Position numbers and translations under genes: made by a program. From positions 153,540,814 to 153,604,813 of the forward strand of contig NC_045438.1 in NCBI RefSeq assembly GCF_002776525.5: DNA of 64,000 bases, read 5' to 3'. Under the pieces are notes generated by a model, which saw only the letters and a list, made by a program, of their open reading frames with translations, had not been told where the DNA came from and did no database searches. Shown here one piece after another: positions 11,003 to 22,462 of the stretch. How positions within the stretch are numbered: the first letter of the stretch is position 1; each line of letters opens with the position of its first letter. Origin of the DNA: Piliocolobus tephrosceles. Taxonomy: Eukaryota; Chordata; Mammalia; Primates; Cercopithecidae.

Positions 11003-11612
11003 TTTTCTTTTTTTTTTTCGAGACGGAGTCTCGCTCTGTCACCCAGGCTGGAGTGCAGTGGCACGATCTCGGCTCACTGCAAGCTCCGCCTCCCGGCTTT
11101 ATGGCATTCTCCTGCCTCAGCCTCCCGAGTAGCTGGGACTACAGGCACACGCCACCTCACCCGGCTAGTATTTTGTATTTTTTTTTTTTTGAGGCGGAGT
11201 CTTGCTCTGTCGCCCGGACTGGAGCTGGAGTGCAGTGGCCGGATCTCAGCTCACTGCAAGCTCCGCCTCCCGGATTTACTCCATTCTCCTGCCTCAGCCT
11301 CCCGAGTAGCTGAGACTACAGGCGCCCGCCACCTCGCCCGGCTAGTTTTTGTATTTTTAGTAGAGACGGGGTTTCACCGTGTTAGCCAGGATGGTCTCGA
11401 TCTCCTGACCTCGTGATCCGCCCGTCTCGGCCTCCCAAAGTGCTGGGATTACAGGCTTGAGCCACCGCGCCCGGCCTGTATTTTGTATTTTTTTAGTAGA
11501 TACAGGGTTTCACTGTGTTAGCCAGGATGGTCTTGATCTCCTGACCTCGTGATCTGCCCGTCTTGGCCTCCCAAAGTGCTGGGATTACAGGTTTGAGCCA
11601 CCACGTCTGGGC
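11003..11612 (-). mobile_element. Alu (outer, split)
   Basis: Parts 11003-11182 and 11477-11612; broken by the AluY at 11183-11476. Confidence 0.92.
11183..11476 (-). mobile_element. AluY, Old World monkey type, nested in an Alu
   Basis: TSD TATTTTGTATTTTT at 11169-11182 and 11479-11492. A 6-bp duplication (ctggagctggag) is seen at 11219. Confidence 0.94.
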
Positions 11613-11616
11613 TTTT

Positions 11617-12206
11617 CTTTTTATTTTAAACACTCTGTTGCCCAGGCTGGAGTGCAGTGGCACGATCTTGGCTCACAGCAACCTCCGCCTCCTGGGTTCA
11701 AGCAATTCTCCTGCCTCAACCTCCCAAGTAGCTGGGATTACAGGTACCTGACACTTGTCTAGGTTTTTTTTTTTTTTTATTATTTTGAGATGGAGTCTTG
11801 GTCTGTCACCCAGGCTGGAGTGTGGTGGCAGGATCTTGGCTCACTGCAACCTTCGCCTCCTGGGTTCAAGCGATTCTCCCACATCACCCTCCTGATTTAG
11901 CTGGGGTTACAGGTGCGCACCACTATGCCCAGCTAATTCTTTGTATTTTTAGTAGAGATGGGGTTTTACTATGATGGCCAATCTGGTTTCAAACTCCTGA
12001 CCTCAAGTGATCCGCCTGCCTCAGCCTCCCAATGTGCTAGGATTATAGGCGTGAGCCACTGCGCCCAGCCTAATTTTTGTGTTTTTATTAGAGATGGGGT
12101 TTCACCATGTTGGCCAGGCTGGTCTAGAACTCCTGATCTCAAGTGATCCACCCACCTCGGCCTCCCAAAGTGCTGGGATTACCTGTATGAGCCACTGCAC
12201 CCAGCC
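11617..12206 (-). mobile_element. Alu (outer, split)
   Basis: Parts 11617-11763 and 12071-12206. The tail and first bases are missing, so it begins 'ctctgttgcccagg'. Confidence 0.88.
11764..12070 (-). mobile_element. Alu nested in an Alu
   Basis: T run, 'attattttgagatggag' start and 'ctgcgcccagcc' end, sitting in the mid-element T run of the surrounding Alu. Confidence 0.92.
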
Positions 12207-12840
12207 TCAGCCCTTCGTTTTATCCAAGAGACGGTCAAGAGCAGATAAATTGTGTATCTCATCCTGCCGCACAGACGAGCGTGGTGGAATGCTGCTGGAA
12301 TCCCTGAAGGTTCACTCACCCTCAGTCCAGTGGTCTCTGAATTTCCATATATGTGTTTGCATCTGCTCAGAAGTCATGTTAGGGCTCTGACAGGAAATGA
12401 AGGGCATATTCCAACTGGGTCATTTGAGGAGAATTTATGAAGTTGGGGCAGGGCAGGATGTTGGAAGTCCTGTGGAGAGCCAGGATAGATCGTGGTGGGC
12501 AGTGTTACCATTGTGAGAGTGGACAGAGTGAGGAAAGGGAGAGACACTGGAGCCTGGAGAGAGCTAGACAGCTCTAGAGGGAGGAATGCCTGACAGGAGC
12601 CATGGACCCCAGTTGAGAGGCTCAACCAGCTCACGATGACTCAGTAGAACCCACACCCTGACCTGACTCTCCTCTCTCCCTCCAACATCTGCTGGGGCTC
12701 CCTGTTTGCCAAACCCAACCAGAAGCCAGGGACAGCAGAGCTGTTTGATGTCATCCTTATAGATCAGCCTTTTGTGTAGAGAAGGGTGATCTAGAAGGAC
12801 GAAACGGATGTCCAGCACAAAGGTTTAGAAATGCGGTTCA
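12207..12840. other. Unassigned, possibly an old dispersed repeat
   Basis: 'gacaggagccatggacccc', 'ccaacatctgctggggctcc' and 'caaacccaaccagaagccag' recall a dispersed mammalian repeat I cannot name. Frames on the minus strand (12374-12818) have no splice support. Confidence 0.35.
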
Positions 12841-13145
12841 GGCTGGGCATGGTGGTTCGCACCTGTAATCCCAGCACCTTGGGAGGCTCCGGTGGGCAGA
12901 TTACTTGAGGTCAGGAGTTCAAGACCATCCTGGCCAACATGGTGAAACCCTGTCTCTACTAAAAACGCAAAAATTGACTGGGTGTGGTGTGAGCATCTGT
13001 ATTCCCAGCTACCTGGGAGGAGGAGGCGGGATGATCCTTTGAACCCAGGAGGCAGAGGTTGCAGTGACCTAAGATCATGCCACTGCACTCCAGCCTGGCT
13101 GACAGAGCAAGACCCCATCTCAAAAAAAAAAAAAAAAAAAAAAAA
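12841..13145 (+). mobile_element. Alu
   Basis: Starts ggctgggcatggtgg; tail 24 A. Flanks 'gcggttca' and 'gcagttca' are a diverged TSD. Confidence 0.95.
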
Positions 13146-14144
13146 GGCAGTTCAAACCTCCTAAAGAAAAAAAATGTAGCTGTGTAGCTTCCATGGTTCC
13201 CCAGGCCCTGACTGAGTTTCCGTGGTATTTGGTTAGTGATTACTCTGTTTTTGTAGGAGCAGGCTCCTGAGTTTTGGTCTTTCTGCACTGAGCTCTGAAC
13301 TTATCATTGTCTCTTTCAGTGATTTCATGATCTGGTTGACTCTGGTGATTAGGTGGTGGCCTGTGTCAATTACCACTGTGTATGTCTGGGAAGACAGAAT
13401 GGCCCATATTGCAATCTGGCCATTTTCTCCATGCAATTATAGGCCTTAATTTTAATGAAACTGTTTGGGGTTTATTCTAATCAGCAAAATGAAATGTGGT
13501 GGTTACTGTAGAATTTCCTTTTGGTTGGGCACTGAAACCATACATGAGCCTTTGGCTGCTCTTGGCTTTCATCTGAAGTCATGGGAGAACGTGGTTTTAC
13601 ATGGAACACTGTGCTTCCCTGGTATTCTGTTGTGAATGGAATATAGCTCTTACACGCATGACCATTATTTAATCACAGGTGCAGAATATCTTGAGCATAT
13701 CACAGCTGACTTATGTCTTCCTTTCCCCATCAGTCACACAGTCCAGGAAATTGAGAATTATCCCGTTGTGAAGAAGGCTTGGATTGGCAACATGGCTTCA
13801 TCCATAGAGACATGTATATCCTTGGAGGGGGTTAGTTTTGTGGTCTGAGAACATTCTTGGCCTATTGATAAGTCATTTCTGAAATTTGTTGTGCAAGAGG
13901 AGTGGACTTTTAGCATTGAATAATAGTCTTTACATCAATTTCATGAACTTAAATAACAGGTAAATTATATACTTAGTCAGTAATCCATAGACCCAGTACC
14001 TTGGATTTTAAGACAGTCTACCTTACTTTACCTTCAACCACTTCTGTGATTTTTATAGCATTGTACTGGGGCTAAATGGAAGTGAATGGACAAATACTGT
14101 GAATTTCTTTCTTAATTAGTAAACTAATGTATATGTGGGCCCTG
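13146..14144. other. Unique sequence
   Basis: About 1 kb. A pyrimidine-rich acceptor-like site precedes 13734, but the following frame shows no known protein and no good donor. Nothing supported. Confidence 0.5.
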
Positions 14145-14580
14145 AGAAATAGGAGTTTCTGCAGTCAGATTGCCTGGGTTGAATCCAGGCTCTCCACAGG
14201 CTACTGGACCTCAGACAAGCTACTAAATTCGCAATTCTCTTATATGTAAGTCTCAACACTCTCTCTTTTTTGAGACAGGGTCTCGCTCTGTTGCCCAGGC
14301 AGGAATGCAGAGGCAGGATCACAGCTCACTGTAGCCTCAACCTCCTGGGCTCAAACAACCCTCCTGTCTCAGCCTCCTGGGTAGCTGAGACCACAGGCAG
14401 GCATCGCCACACTTGGCTAATCTTTTTTTGATTGTTTGTTTTTGTTTTTAGTAGAGACGAGGTCTCCCTATGTTGCCCAGCCTGGTCTCAAACACCTGGC
14501 CTCAAGTGATCCTCCCACCATGGCCTCCCAGAGTGTTGGGATTACAGGCATAAGCCACCATGCCTGGCCTCTGTAAGATG
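14145..14580 (+). mobile_element. MIR, interrupted by an AluJ
   Basis: 'gcagtcagattgcctgggtt' then 'ggacctcagacaagctac' and, beyond the Alu, 'ctgtaagatg' follow the MIR consensus in order. Confidence 0.7.
14262..14569 (-). mobile_element. AluJ-type Alu
   Basis: Old Alu ('gatcacagctcactgtagcc', 'tcaagtgatcctcccacc'), inserted in the MIR. Confidence 0.9.
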
Positions 14581-14594
14581 AAGGAAGCTGTCTC

Positions 14595-14970
14595 GGTTAT
14601 AATTAGGTTAAACAACATAGAACAAAACATCCCAAAGAATAGTGTTTCGTCACATAAGTTAATTTTTCTCTTGTATGAAATAATTCTGGTGGTAGACAGC
14701 CAGGGCCTAGGTTGGCAGCTCCTTGATCATACCAGAGACTCAGGTTTCTTTTACCTCTGCTACCTTTAGTTTGTAATCTCCATCCACAAATTACAAGATG
14801 ACAGTTGGAGCTCAAACCGTCTCATCCATACTCCAGGCAGCAGAAAAACGGGAAAGGACAAAGAGGGCATGCATGTCATCAGTCTGTGTCTCTTCTCTTC
14901 TGGAGGTGTCACTCAACAACTTCTGTTTCCATCCTATTGGCCACTGCTAATCACCAGGTGTGCTGGTCAA
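14595..14970. mobile_element. Ancient dispersed repeat, family unassigned
   Basis: 'acaaattacaagatgacag', 'ccatactccaggcagcag' and 'ccatcctattggccactgct' match from memory a dispersed mammalian repeat with 'aagatggctgctggagctc'. I cannot give its class. Confidence 0.4.
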
Positions 14971-14982
14971 TTAGTGCTTTAG

Positions 14983-15309
14983 GGCTGGGCTCAGTGGCTC
15001 ACACCTGTAATCCCAGCACTTTGGGAGGCCGAGGCAGGTGGATCACCTGAGGTCAGGAGTTCAAGGGCAGCCTGACCAACATGATGAGACCCCCATCTCT
15101 ATTAAAAATACAAAAATTAGCCGGGCGTGGTGGTGTGTATCTGGGATGTATCCCAGCTACTCGGGAGGCTGAAGCAGGAGAATTGCTTGAGCCCGGGAGG
15201 CAGAGGTTGTGGTGAGCTGAGATTGCACCATTGCACTCCAGCCTGGGCAACAGGAGCGAAACTCCATCTCAAAATAAACAAATAGATAAATAAAAGATAA
15301 ATAAATAAA
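14983..15309 (+). mobile_element. Alu
   Basis: Tail is AAAT/GATA-rich (15271-15309). TSD-like flanks 'ttagtgcttta' and 'ctagtgcttca'. Confidence 0.94.
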
Positions 15310-15363
15310 CTAGTGCTTCAGTTGGGCGCCTTGAAGTTTCACATAAAGTAGGGACTCTCTTCT

Positions 15364-15669
15364 TTTTTTTTTTTTTTTTTTTTTTTTTGAGACGGAGTCT
15401 TGCTCTGTCGCCCGTGCTGGAGTGCAGTGGCCTGATCTCAGCTCACTGCAAGCTCCGCCTCCCGGGTTTACGCCATTCTCCTGCCTCAGCCTCCCGAGTA
15501 GCTGGGACCACAGGCGCCCGCCACCACGCCCGGCTAGTTTTTTGTATTTTTAGTAGAGACGGGGTTTCAGCGTGTTAGCCAGGATGGTCTCGATCTCCTG
15601 ACCTCGTGATCCGCCCGTCTCGGCCTCCCAAAGTGCTGGGATTACAGGCTTGAGCCACCGCGCCCGGCC
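15364..15669 (-). mobile_element. AluY, Old World monkey type, with perfect TSD
   Basis: Perfect 18-bp TSD AAGTAGGGACTCTCTTCT at 15346-15363 and 15670-15687. T run of about 25. The intact TSD marks a recent insertion. Confidence 0.97.
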
Positions 15670-15687
15670 AAGTAGGGACTCTCTTCT

Positions 15688-16066
15688 AAGGAATAAGGAA
15701 AGAATGGATCTCCGGCAGACAACTTTCAGATTCTGCACAGGGGATGGAGACAGACTTTTGTGAGGTTGAGATGATAAATTCCCACCAAAGTGTCTAGCAA
15801 AATGGCTGGCACTAGGAAAGCACTCATTTCACACAATACACAATTATTATCTATTTATAAAGCAGTGAGACTTTTAAAAACGTAGCCAAATTAAAGAGAA
15901 CAACATTTATACGTTTTGCCTTCAAAAGTAATCATCTTGAAAGGCAACATATCATTTTCTTTGCACTTGATCCTAGCCAAAATGCCGAGAAGCGATACAT
16001 CATTTTTTAAAATTTAACATGACTACCTTCAGGAATATTTTCAGAACCAGTCTATTATTTGCATAG
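15688..16066. other. Unique sequence containing a U2 fragment
   Basis: No gene. See the U2 retro-fragment at 15964-15996. Confidence 0.5.
15964..15996 (-). pseudogene. U2 snRNA retropseudogene, 5' 33 nt only
   Basis: The minus strand reads ATCGCTTCTCGGC, then a four-T region, then GGCTAGGATCAAGTG. This is the first 33 nt of U2 spliceosomal RNA (branch-point interacting region included) with two changes. The copy stops there; there is no Sm site or 3' hairpin, so it cannot work as an snRNA gene. The direct repeat ATCATTTT at 15951-15958 and 15999-16006 brackets it, as expected for an LINE-mediated insertion. Confidence 0.85.
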
Positions 16067-16077
16067 GAACAACAGCT

Positions 16078-16377
16078 GAGCGGGTGCGGTGGCTCACCCC
16101 TGTAATCCCAGCAGTTTGGGAGGCCAAGGCGGGCAGATCACAAGGTCAAGAGATTGAGACCATCCTGGCCAACATGGTGAAACCCCGTCTCTACTAAAAA
16201 TACAAAAATTAGCCAGGCGTGGTGGCATGCTTCTGTAGTCTCAGCTACTAGGGAGGCTGAGGCAGGAGAATTGCTTGAATCCAGGAGGTAGAGGTTGCAG
16301 TTAGCCGAGATCGTGTCACTGAACTCCAGCCTGCCAATAGATCGAGACTCCGTCTCAACAACAACAACCACAAAAAA
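16078..16377 (+). mobile_element. Alu
   Basis: TSD GAACAACAGCT, left 16067-16077 (as ggaacaacagct) and right 16378-16388; tail (ACA)n. Confidence 0.95.
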
Positions 16378-16630
16378 GAACAACAGCTTTATTGGTTTGT
16401 TTCCACTATCAGCTTCATCATCTGATGTATTCAATAAAATTAGCCTTGAATGACACTCAAGGATGATGAGACTCGACCCTTGGGAATATGTTTTAAAATG
16501 TTCACAGGCTCTTAGGGAATTCGGGTTCAGTTATCTCCTATTTCTAGAAGTCAGACTTCCATACTTCCCATGCTGATGAGAGATATTTGCATAAGCATAG
16601 CAGGGGAAAGTGTGTGTAAAACGTATTTGT

Positions 16631-16935
16631 AGCTAGGCACAGCAGCTCAGGCCTGTAGTCCCAGCACTCTGGGAGGCTGAGGTGGGAGGATCACTTGGGC
16701 CCAGGAATTCGAGACCAGCTGGGCAACATAGTGAGAATGCATCTTTACAAAATAAATAAATAAATAAATAAATAACTCTCCAGACTTGGTGGTGCACACC
16801 TGTGATCCCAGCTACTTGGGAAGCTGAAGTGGGAGGATCACTTGAGCATAGGAGGCTGAGGCTGCAGTGAGCTATGATCTCACCACTGCACTCCAGCCTG
16901 GGTGACAGGGCAAGACTCTGTGTTAAAACAAAAGT
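16631..16935 (+). mobile_element. Old Alu (AluJ-like)
   Basis: Diverged; the mid-element A run has become (AAAT)n at 16747-16773. Confidence 0.9.
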
Positions 16936-17097
16936 ATTAAAAAACTATTTGCCCTAACTATGAAGATTAGTGCATTTGAAAGTACTTAATATCCTTATTA
17001 ACCTTTGGTCAGATATTCATGGTAATATTGTTTTTAGTAGAGACGAGGTCTCTACTTATAGATAAGATTGAATAGCGATTCACTAGAATTGTACAGA

Positions 17098-17439
17098 TAC
17101 AAGTTGAGCATCTCTAATCTGAAAATCCAAAATCTGAGATGCTCCAAAATCTAAAACTTTTGTGTGCCAACATGATGCCACAGGTGGAAAATTCCACATG
17201 TTAATTCCTTAATATAAATTTTGTTTTATGTACAAAATTATTAAAAATATTGTGTAAAATTACCTTTAGGTTATGTGTACAAGGTGTATATGAAACATAA
17301 ATAAATTTTGTGTTTAGACTTGGGTTACATTCCCAAGATATCTCATTATGTATATATAAATACCCCAAAATCTGAAAAAATTCAAAATCCAAAATCCTTC
17401 TGGTCCCAAGCATTTTGGGTAAGAGATACTCAATCTGTA
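17098..17439. mobile_element. Tigger-like MITE (Tc1/mariner, pogo group)
   Basis: Inverted ends: left 'tacaagttgagcatctctaa', right 'agagatactcaatctgta', which are near-complementary. Length 342 bp and TA flanks fit a non-autonomous pogo element; subfamily not named. Confidence 0.75.
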
Positions 17440-17451
17440 TTCCCATTTCTT

Positions 17452-17482
<31 letters not shown>

Positions 17483-17767
17483 GAGACGGAGTCTCGCTCT
17501 GTCGCCCAGGCTGGAGTGCAGTGGCCGGATCTCAGCTCACTGCAAGCTCCGCCTCCTGGGTTCCCGCCATTCTCCTGCCTCAGCCTCTCGAGTAGCTGGG
17601 ACTACAGGCGCCTGCCACCTCGCCCAGCTAGTTTTTTTTTGTATTTTTTAGTAGAGGCGGGGTTTCACCATGTTAGCCAGGATGGTCTCGATCTCCTGAC
17701 CTCGTGACTCGCCCATCTCGGCCTCCCAAAGTGCTGGGATTACAGGCTTGAGCCACCGCGCCCAGCC
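17452..17767 (-). mobile_element. AluY, Old World monkey type, with perfect TSD
   Basis: TSD TGTATTCCCATTTCTT at 17436-17451 and 17768-17783. The left TSD overlaps the last four bases of the Tigger-like element. T run about 30. Confidence 0.96.
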
Positions 17768-17783
17768 TGTATTCCCATTTCTT

Positions 17784-18084
17784 ATTGAAAGTGGTTGAAA
17801 GTTTGTATAAGAAAACTTCAGCTTTTGTTTGTTTTTAAATTGTGGGTAGGACTGGTAAATATTTCTGTATGACTAAAGCTTTAGAAACACACAAGACTTA
17901 TCTACATACTAAATCATGCAATTATTTTCACAAGATAGATCCATTATATACATTCCATTTAAGACTAAAAACATGTGATATGAGTTCTGGTTATTTATTG
18001 GTTAACTTGAGGGGATATGGTACGTTTCAAAGTCTACCCTGTTATACTGTTGACCCTGACATCATTACATGTAAGATGTAGAGG
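17784..18084. other. Unique sequence
   Basis: Nothing recognised. Confidence 0.45.
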
Positions 18085-18225
18085 TAATCTCATCTATCAA
18101 GTTTTATGGATAAGGAAACTGAGATGCTGAGTTTCAATGACTTGCCTGAGATCTCACAGCTAATATATGACAGAGCAGGTATCATCATGCAGCCCACCTG
18201 GGTCCTAATATCATGCCTGTTTGAC
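18085..18225 (-). mobile_element. MIR
   Basis: 'ttttatggataaggaaactg', 'gacttgcctgagatctcaca' and 'cagagcaggtatcat' follow the MIR core in reverse. Confidence 0.8.
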
Positions 18226-18831
18226 ACCCAATTCCCTCCTGTCCTCTCAGGGTTGACATTGCCCTGTCAAGTTTTCCCCATTGGAGCAGGGAAGGTGAAC
18301 ACTGAATCTGAGGATTGGAAATCTTTGCCTCTTACATGTAGTGAGACAATGACTACTCTTTGTCGGTCAGTATCCACTCTTTCCTTCCTTATGCAACTCC
18401 TAAATTTTTGCCAGGTATTTGGCTATACAAACAGACTACATTTTTGGTCTTGTTTGGGGCCAAGTGCCTGTTTTGACCAATGGGATATGAGTGAAGGTGG
18501 GTGGATACAACTTCTGAGCCACACGTGAAGGATGGTAGAGCTGCCCCACCAGCTTTGGACAGTGCGCCTCTGGACTATTATATGTGACAGTATTTAAGTA
18601 TTTAAGTCCCTGTGCTTCGGGGACTTAAATACTTCCCCTTATTAGTAAGTTCCCCTTATTACAACAATTGTGACGTACCCTAACTAATACACTTGGTATC
18701 AATCAATTAGTTCTGTATCGTAGCAGGAAGTAGACTTTCTCCTCTTAAGGCCTAAGGTGCAATTCATGAAGATGGATTTTGCTCAGGCTCAGATTTTAAA
18801 CTTTGATATTTTTAAAATAAAAAAAAAATTT
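18226..18831. other. Unassigned sequence with a hairpin
   Basis: A 423-bp open frame spans the MIR and this region but has no start context or splice support. See the hairpin at 18596-18634. Confidence 0.45.
18596..18634. repeat. Perfect 15-bp hairpin
   Basis: AAGTATTTAAGTCCC (18596-18610) is exactly complementary to 18620-18634, with a 9-nt loop. The left arm also extends a 'tatttaag' tandem pair. Confidence 0.85.
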
Positions 18832-19145
18832 GGCTGGGTGTGGTGGCTCACGCCTGTAACCCCAGCACTTTGGGAGACTGAGGCAAGCAGATTGCCTGAG
18901 GTCAGGAGTTCAAGACCAGCCTGGCCAACATGGTGAAATCTCTCTCTACTAAATACAAAAATTAGCCAGGCGTGGTGACACATGCCTGTAATCTCAGATA
19001 CTTGGGAGGTTGAGGCAGGAGAATGGGTTGAACCCGGGAGGCAGAGGTTGCAGTGAGCTGAGATCGTACCATTGCACTCCAGCCTGGGCAACAAGAGCGA
19101 AGCTCTGTCACCAAAAAAAAATATAAAAAAAAAAAAAAGAAAAAA
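18832..19145 (+). mobile_element. Alu
   Basis: Starts ggctgggtgtggtgg; A-rich tail merging into a TA tract. Confidence 0.94.
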
Positions 19146-19154
19146 ATTAAAAAT

Positions 19155-19190
19155 ATATACATAACATATATTTATATATATATATATATA
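19155..19190. repeat. TA-rich microsatellite
   Basis: 'acatatatttatatatat' style tract between two Alu-derived elements. Confidence 0.85.
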
Positions 19191-19311
19191 TTTTAGAGAT
19201 GGGATCTTGCTATGTTGCCCAGACTGGACTTAAACTTCTAGATTCAAGCAATCCTCCTTCCTCAGTCTCCTGAGTTGCTGGGACAACAGGTACACACCAC
19301 TGCACTTAGAT
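19191..19311 (-). mobile_element. Alu monomer (FLAM-like)
   Basis: One arm from 'ttttagagatgggatc' to 'accactgcactta', diverged. Confidence 0.75.
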
Positions 19312-19389
19312 TTTAAATGTATACCCTTGTTTTAAGTCAGTGTAAGGACATGCTTATATGAAGCAAAGTAGTTTATTAGAAAGAATGTT

Positions 19390-19678
19390 GCCAGGCGTGG
19401 TGACACACACCTGCAATCCCAATGCTTTGGGAGACGGAGGTAGGAGAATTGCCTGAGCCCAAGGGTTCAAGACCAACCTGGGCAACATAGTGAGACCTTG
19501 TTTCTACAAAAAGTTTAAAAAGTAGTGGGGCATGGTGGTGCACGGCTGTGGTTCCAGCTATTTGAGAGGCTGAGGTGGGAGGATTGCTTGAGCGTAGGAT
19601 GTTGAGGTTGCAGTGAGCTATGATAGTACCACTGCCCTCCAGCCTGGGTGACAGAGCAATAAAAAAAAAAAAAAAAAA
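19390..19678 (+). mobile_element. Old Alu
   Basis: Diverged; A tail of 18. Flanks share 'aatgttg'. Confidence 0.92.
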
Positions 19679-20829
19679 TGTTGACCCAGGGAGTTTGGTC
19701 AAGGGATTCTAGCATTAGTTTGCTACTAACTCCCAGAGCACCTCCACTGGGTGTCTGCTTCCTTAGTTATAAAATGGTAATTATATTGTTCATTTATCTC
19801 CCAGGGTATTATGTGTAATACTTCATAAAAAACGGTTGTAAAGCATTTGGCAAATGCAAGCTTTCTGCCTATTATGCTGAACTAATCCAGTAGCTTTCTT
19901 GGCACTCACAATCTCTAATGATTTATAGATGGGCCGTTTTACTGAAGGGGGCTTGACTTTGGCATGATCTGCCTGAGCTGCTGGACTCTCCGTTGATTGT
20001 TAGAACCCAGTGAATATGTTACCCTTTCCCTGGAACCCTCCCTAACAGCACCACGATGAAGAAGGCATCTCAGAGACAGAGGGGAGGGCCGGAGGCCCCT
20101 GCTGACAATTCTCTTCTCCAGAGCCGGTGTTCGCATCAATGTATTGGTGATTTCTTGAGCCTAGAAATGTTGAATAAACGAGTCTTGCTTCTGAAACCCT
20201 TCTCACGTGATCAACATGTTTGCAAAAAACAACAAGTTAGAATCATGCTTTATGCATTAAAAAAAAACCACAACCTCGTGACTGGTATAATTCTCGTGTT
20301 ACATGGGTGTCACATACATATAATAGCTCATTGTGGTGGCTGAACAAGACTCCTGATATTTTGCCTTGGAGACCATTACTTAAGCAGGTGACTCTTGAGC
20401 CTCCTATTTCAGCACTTTGAGAAGTTTGCCAGAAGGTGCTAGCTTGTGCCAGGCAGCCCTTAACATTTCCCCCGGGGCAGCCTCCGCATTTCAGTTACAT
20501 TACTTTTGACCACTAATCTTTCTTTTATCCTGAGCATCTCTGTAAGAGACAGATTTGGAACACTTTCATGACTAGACCCATTCTTTTAAGGAGCATAAAT
20601 CTGTTAGAGTGTACTAACTATGTGAGAACGCAGTCCAAGTACATTTTTCAAGAAAAGTATAAAAAATGGTATCAGGACAACGAGAGAACAGGATTATCAT
20701 GCTAATAGTTCCATCTGGAAATGATTGGTTGGTATCAAACCCCCACTTACCAGAGTTCTTGTAATGTTGGCATTCAAGTGGAATGGGTTTGGGTGCAATT
20801 ATAAGGTAGTTATCTTCCAATGTGATACA
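19679..20829. other. Unique sequence
   Basis: 1.15 kb with no recognised gene. A polyadenylation-like AATAAA occurs near 20173 without transcript context. Confidence 0.5.
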
Positions 20830-21260
20830 CAGTTGAACCTTGAACAACACAGGCTTGAAATGCGCAGGTCCGCTTATACATGGATTTGTTTTCAATAAAA
20901 GTTACTCTACCTCACCTGCCTCCCCTCCCGCCTCCTCTATCTCTTTTGCCTCTGCCACCCTGAGACATCAAGACCCTTCCTCTTCTCCTTCTCCTACTCA
21001 ACATGAAGATGATGAGGATGAAGACCTTCATGATGATCCAATTCCACTTAATGAATAGTAAATACATTTTCTCTTCCTTGTGATTTTCTTAATAACATTT
21101 TCTTTTCTCTAACTTACTTTATTGCACGAATACAGTGTATAATGCATACAACATGCAAAAATATATGTTAATTGGCTGTTTATGTTATTGGTAGGTAAGG
21201 CTTCCAGTCAACAGTAGGCTCTTAGTAGTTCAGTTTTTGAAGAGTCAAAAGTTATGCATG

Positions 21261-21551
21261 GGCCGGGCATGGTAGTTCACGCCTGTAATCCCAGCACTTT
21301 GGGAGGCTGAGGTGGGTGCATCACGAGGTCAGGAGTTTGAGACCAGCCTGACCATTATGGTGAAACCCTGTTTCTACTAAAAATACAAAAGTTAGCCGGA
21401 CCCAGTAGCGGGGGCCTGTAATCCCAGCTACTCAGGAGGCTGAGGCAGGAGAATCGCTTGAACCCGGGAGGCGGAGGTTGCAGTGAGATGAGATCTCGTC
21501 ACTGCACTCCAGTCTGGGGGACAAGAGCGAGACTCCGTCAAAATAAAAAAA
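21261..21551 (+). mobile_element. Alu inside the Tigger
   Basis: TSD AAAGTTATGCATGGG on both sides (about 21248-21262 and 21553-21567). Confidence 0.95.
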
Positions 21552-21566
21552 AAAAGTTATGCATGG

Positions 21567-21860
21567 GGCTGGGTGTCATGGCTTACACCTAGAATCTCAG
21601 CACACTGGGAGGCTGAAGTGGGCGGATGACTTGAGCTTAGGAGTTCAAGACCAGCCTGGAGAACATGGTTAAACTCCATCTCTACAAAAACATACAAAAA
21701 TTAGCAGGGCATTGTGGCATGCGCATGTGGTCTCAGTTACTCGGGAGGCTGAGGTGGGAGGATGGTTTGAGCCCAGAAGGCATAGGTTGCAGTAAGGCAA
21801 GATCATGCCACTGTACTCCAGCCTGGGCAATAGAACCAGATCCTATCTCAAAGAAAAAAA
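21567..21860 (+). mobile_element. Old Alu inside the Tigger
   Basis: Begins at the same target word as its neighbour; followed by 'aaagttagacatgag', where the Tigger resumes. Confidence 0.93.
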
Positions 21861-21953
21861 GCCTTCCAAAACAAAGTTAGACATGAGTTTTTGAATGTGT
21901 GTCAGTTAGGGGTCAGTGCCCCTAACCTCTGTGTTGTTTTAGGGTCAGCTTTA

Positions 21954-22361
21954 TTGTAGTCATTTGTGCATCACCAGTTTTAGCTGTTCTTTGAAATGGA
22001 GGAAGGAAGGAAGATAGGGAGGGAGGGAGAAAGAAAGGGAGTTAATGATGTGGAATAGAAGATGGGAAAGGGGGAAGGGCCTGGAGCCCACACCTGCCAT
22101 ATGCTATGAATGTGGTATCATTGAATTCCCATGAATCCTATGTCATTTCATCCCCCAACATCCCTGTGTGGTTGGTATTTTCCCAAATATACAGAGGAGG
22201 AAGTCATGAGTTAGAGAGGCTGAGTAACATTCAGTTAGGAAGAGCTGGAGAGAAATTCTGAATCTGCATTTACCAGACCCCAAAGTCCTTACACCTGTCA
22301 TGAGGCCATCTCGTCTTATTGGTGAATATGAAATGTACCAAAGAAAGGAAAAGGGTTCAGA
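21954..22361. other. Purine tract and MIR
   Basis: A GGAA/GGGA-rich run at about 22001-22043, then a minus-strand MIR at about 22090-22305 ('atacagaggaggaagtcatg', 'gaagagctggagagaaattc'). Confidence 0.6.
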
Positions 22362-22462
22362 TATGTAGCCTAGGCTGGTCTCAAACTCCTGGGCTCAAGT
22401 GAGCCTCCCACCTTGGCCTCCCAAAGTGCTGGGATTCCAGGCGTGAGCCACCATGCCTGACC
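22362..22462 (-). mobile_element. Alu fragment
   Basis: Only the last 100 bp of an antisense Alu, 'cctaggctggtctcaaactc' to 'accatgcctgacc'. Confidence 0.85.

Larger units (their letters stand above)
20830..21953 (+). mobile_element. Tigger2-type DNA transposon, split by two Alus
   Basis: Parts 20830-21260 and 21861-21953. Ends 'cagttgaaccttgaacaaca' and 'ttgttttagggtcagct' are Tigger2 inverted repeats. The frame ending at 21058 encodes an acidic tail EDDEDEDLHDDPIPLNE, the C terminus of the Tigger transposase; the catalytic domain is absent. Same family as 55329-55766. Confidence 0.85.

Noticed and set aside
13636..13848. Possible exon after the tract ending 'ttccccatcag'
   Set aside because: The downstream donor is poor and the peptide is not recognised; chance acceptor.
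18106..18528. 140-codon open frame
   Set aside because: Begins in a MIR, resembles no protein I know and has no splice sites or promoter.
20840..21058. Open frame ending in an acidic tail, as a possible gene
   Set aside because: The tail is the C-terminal relic of Tigger transposase; no catalytic domain and no independent start.
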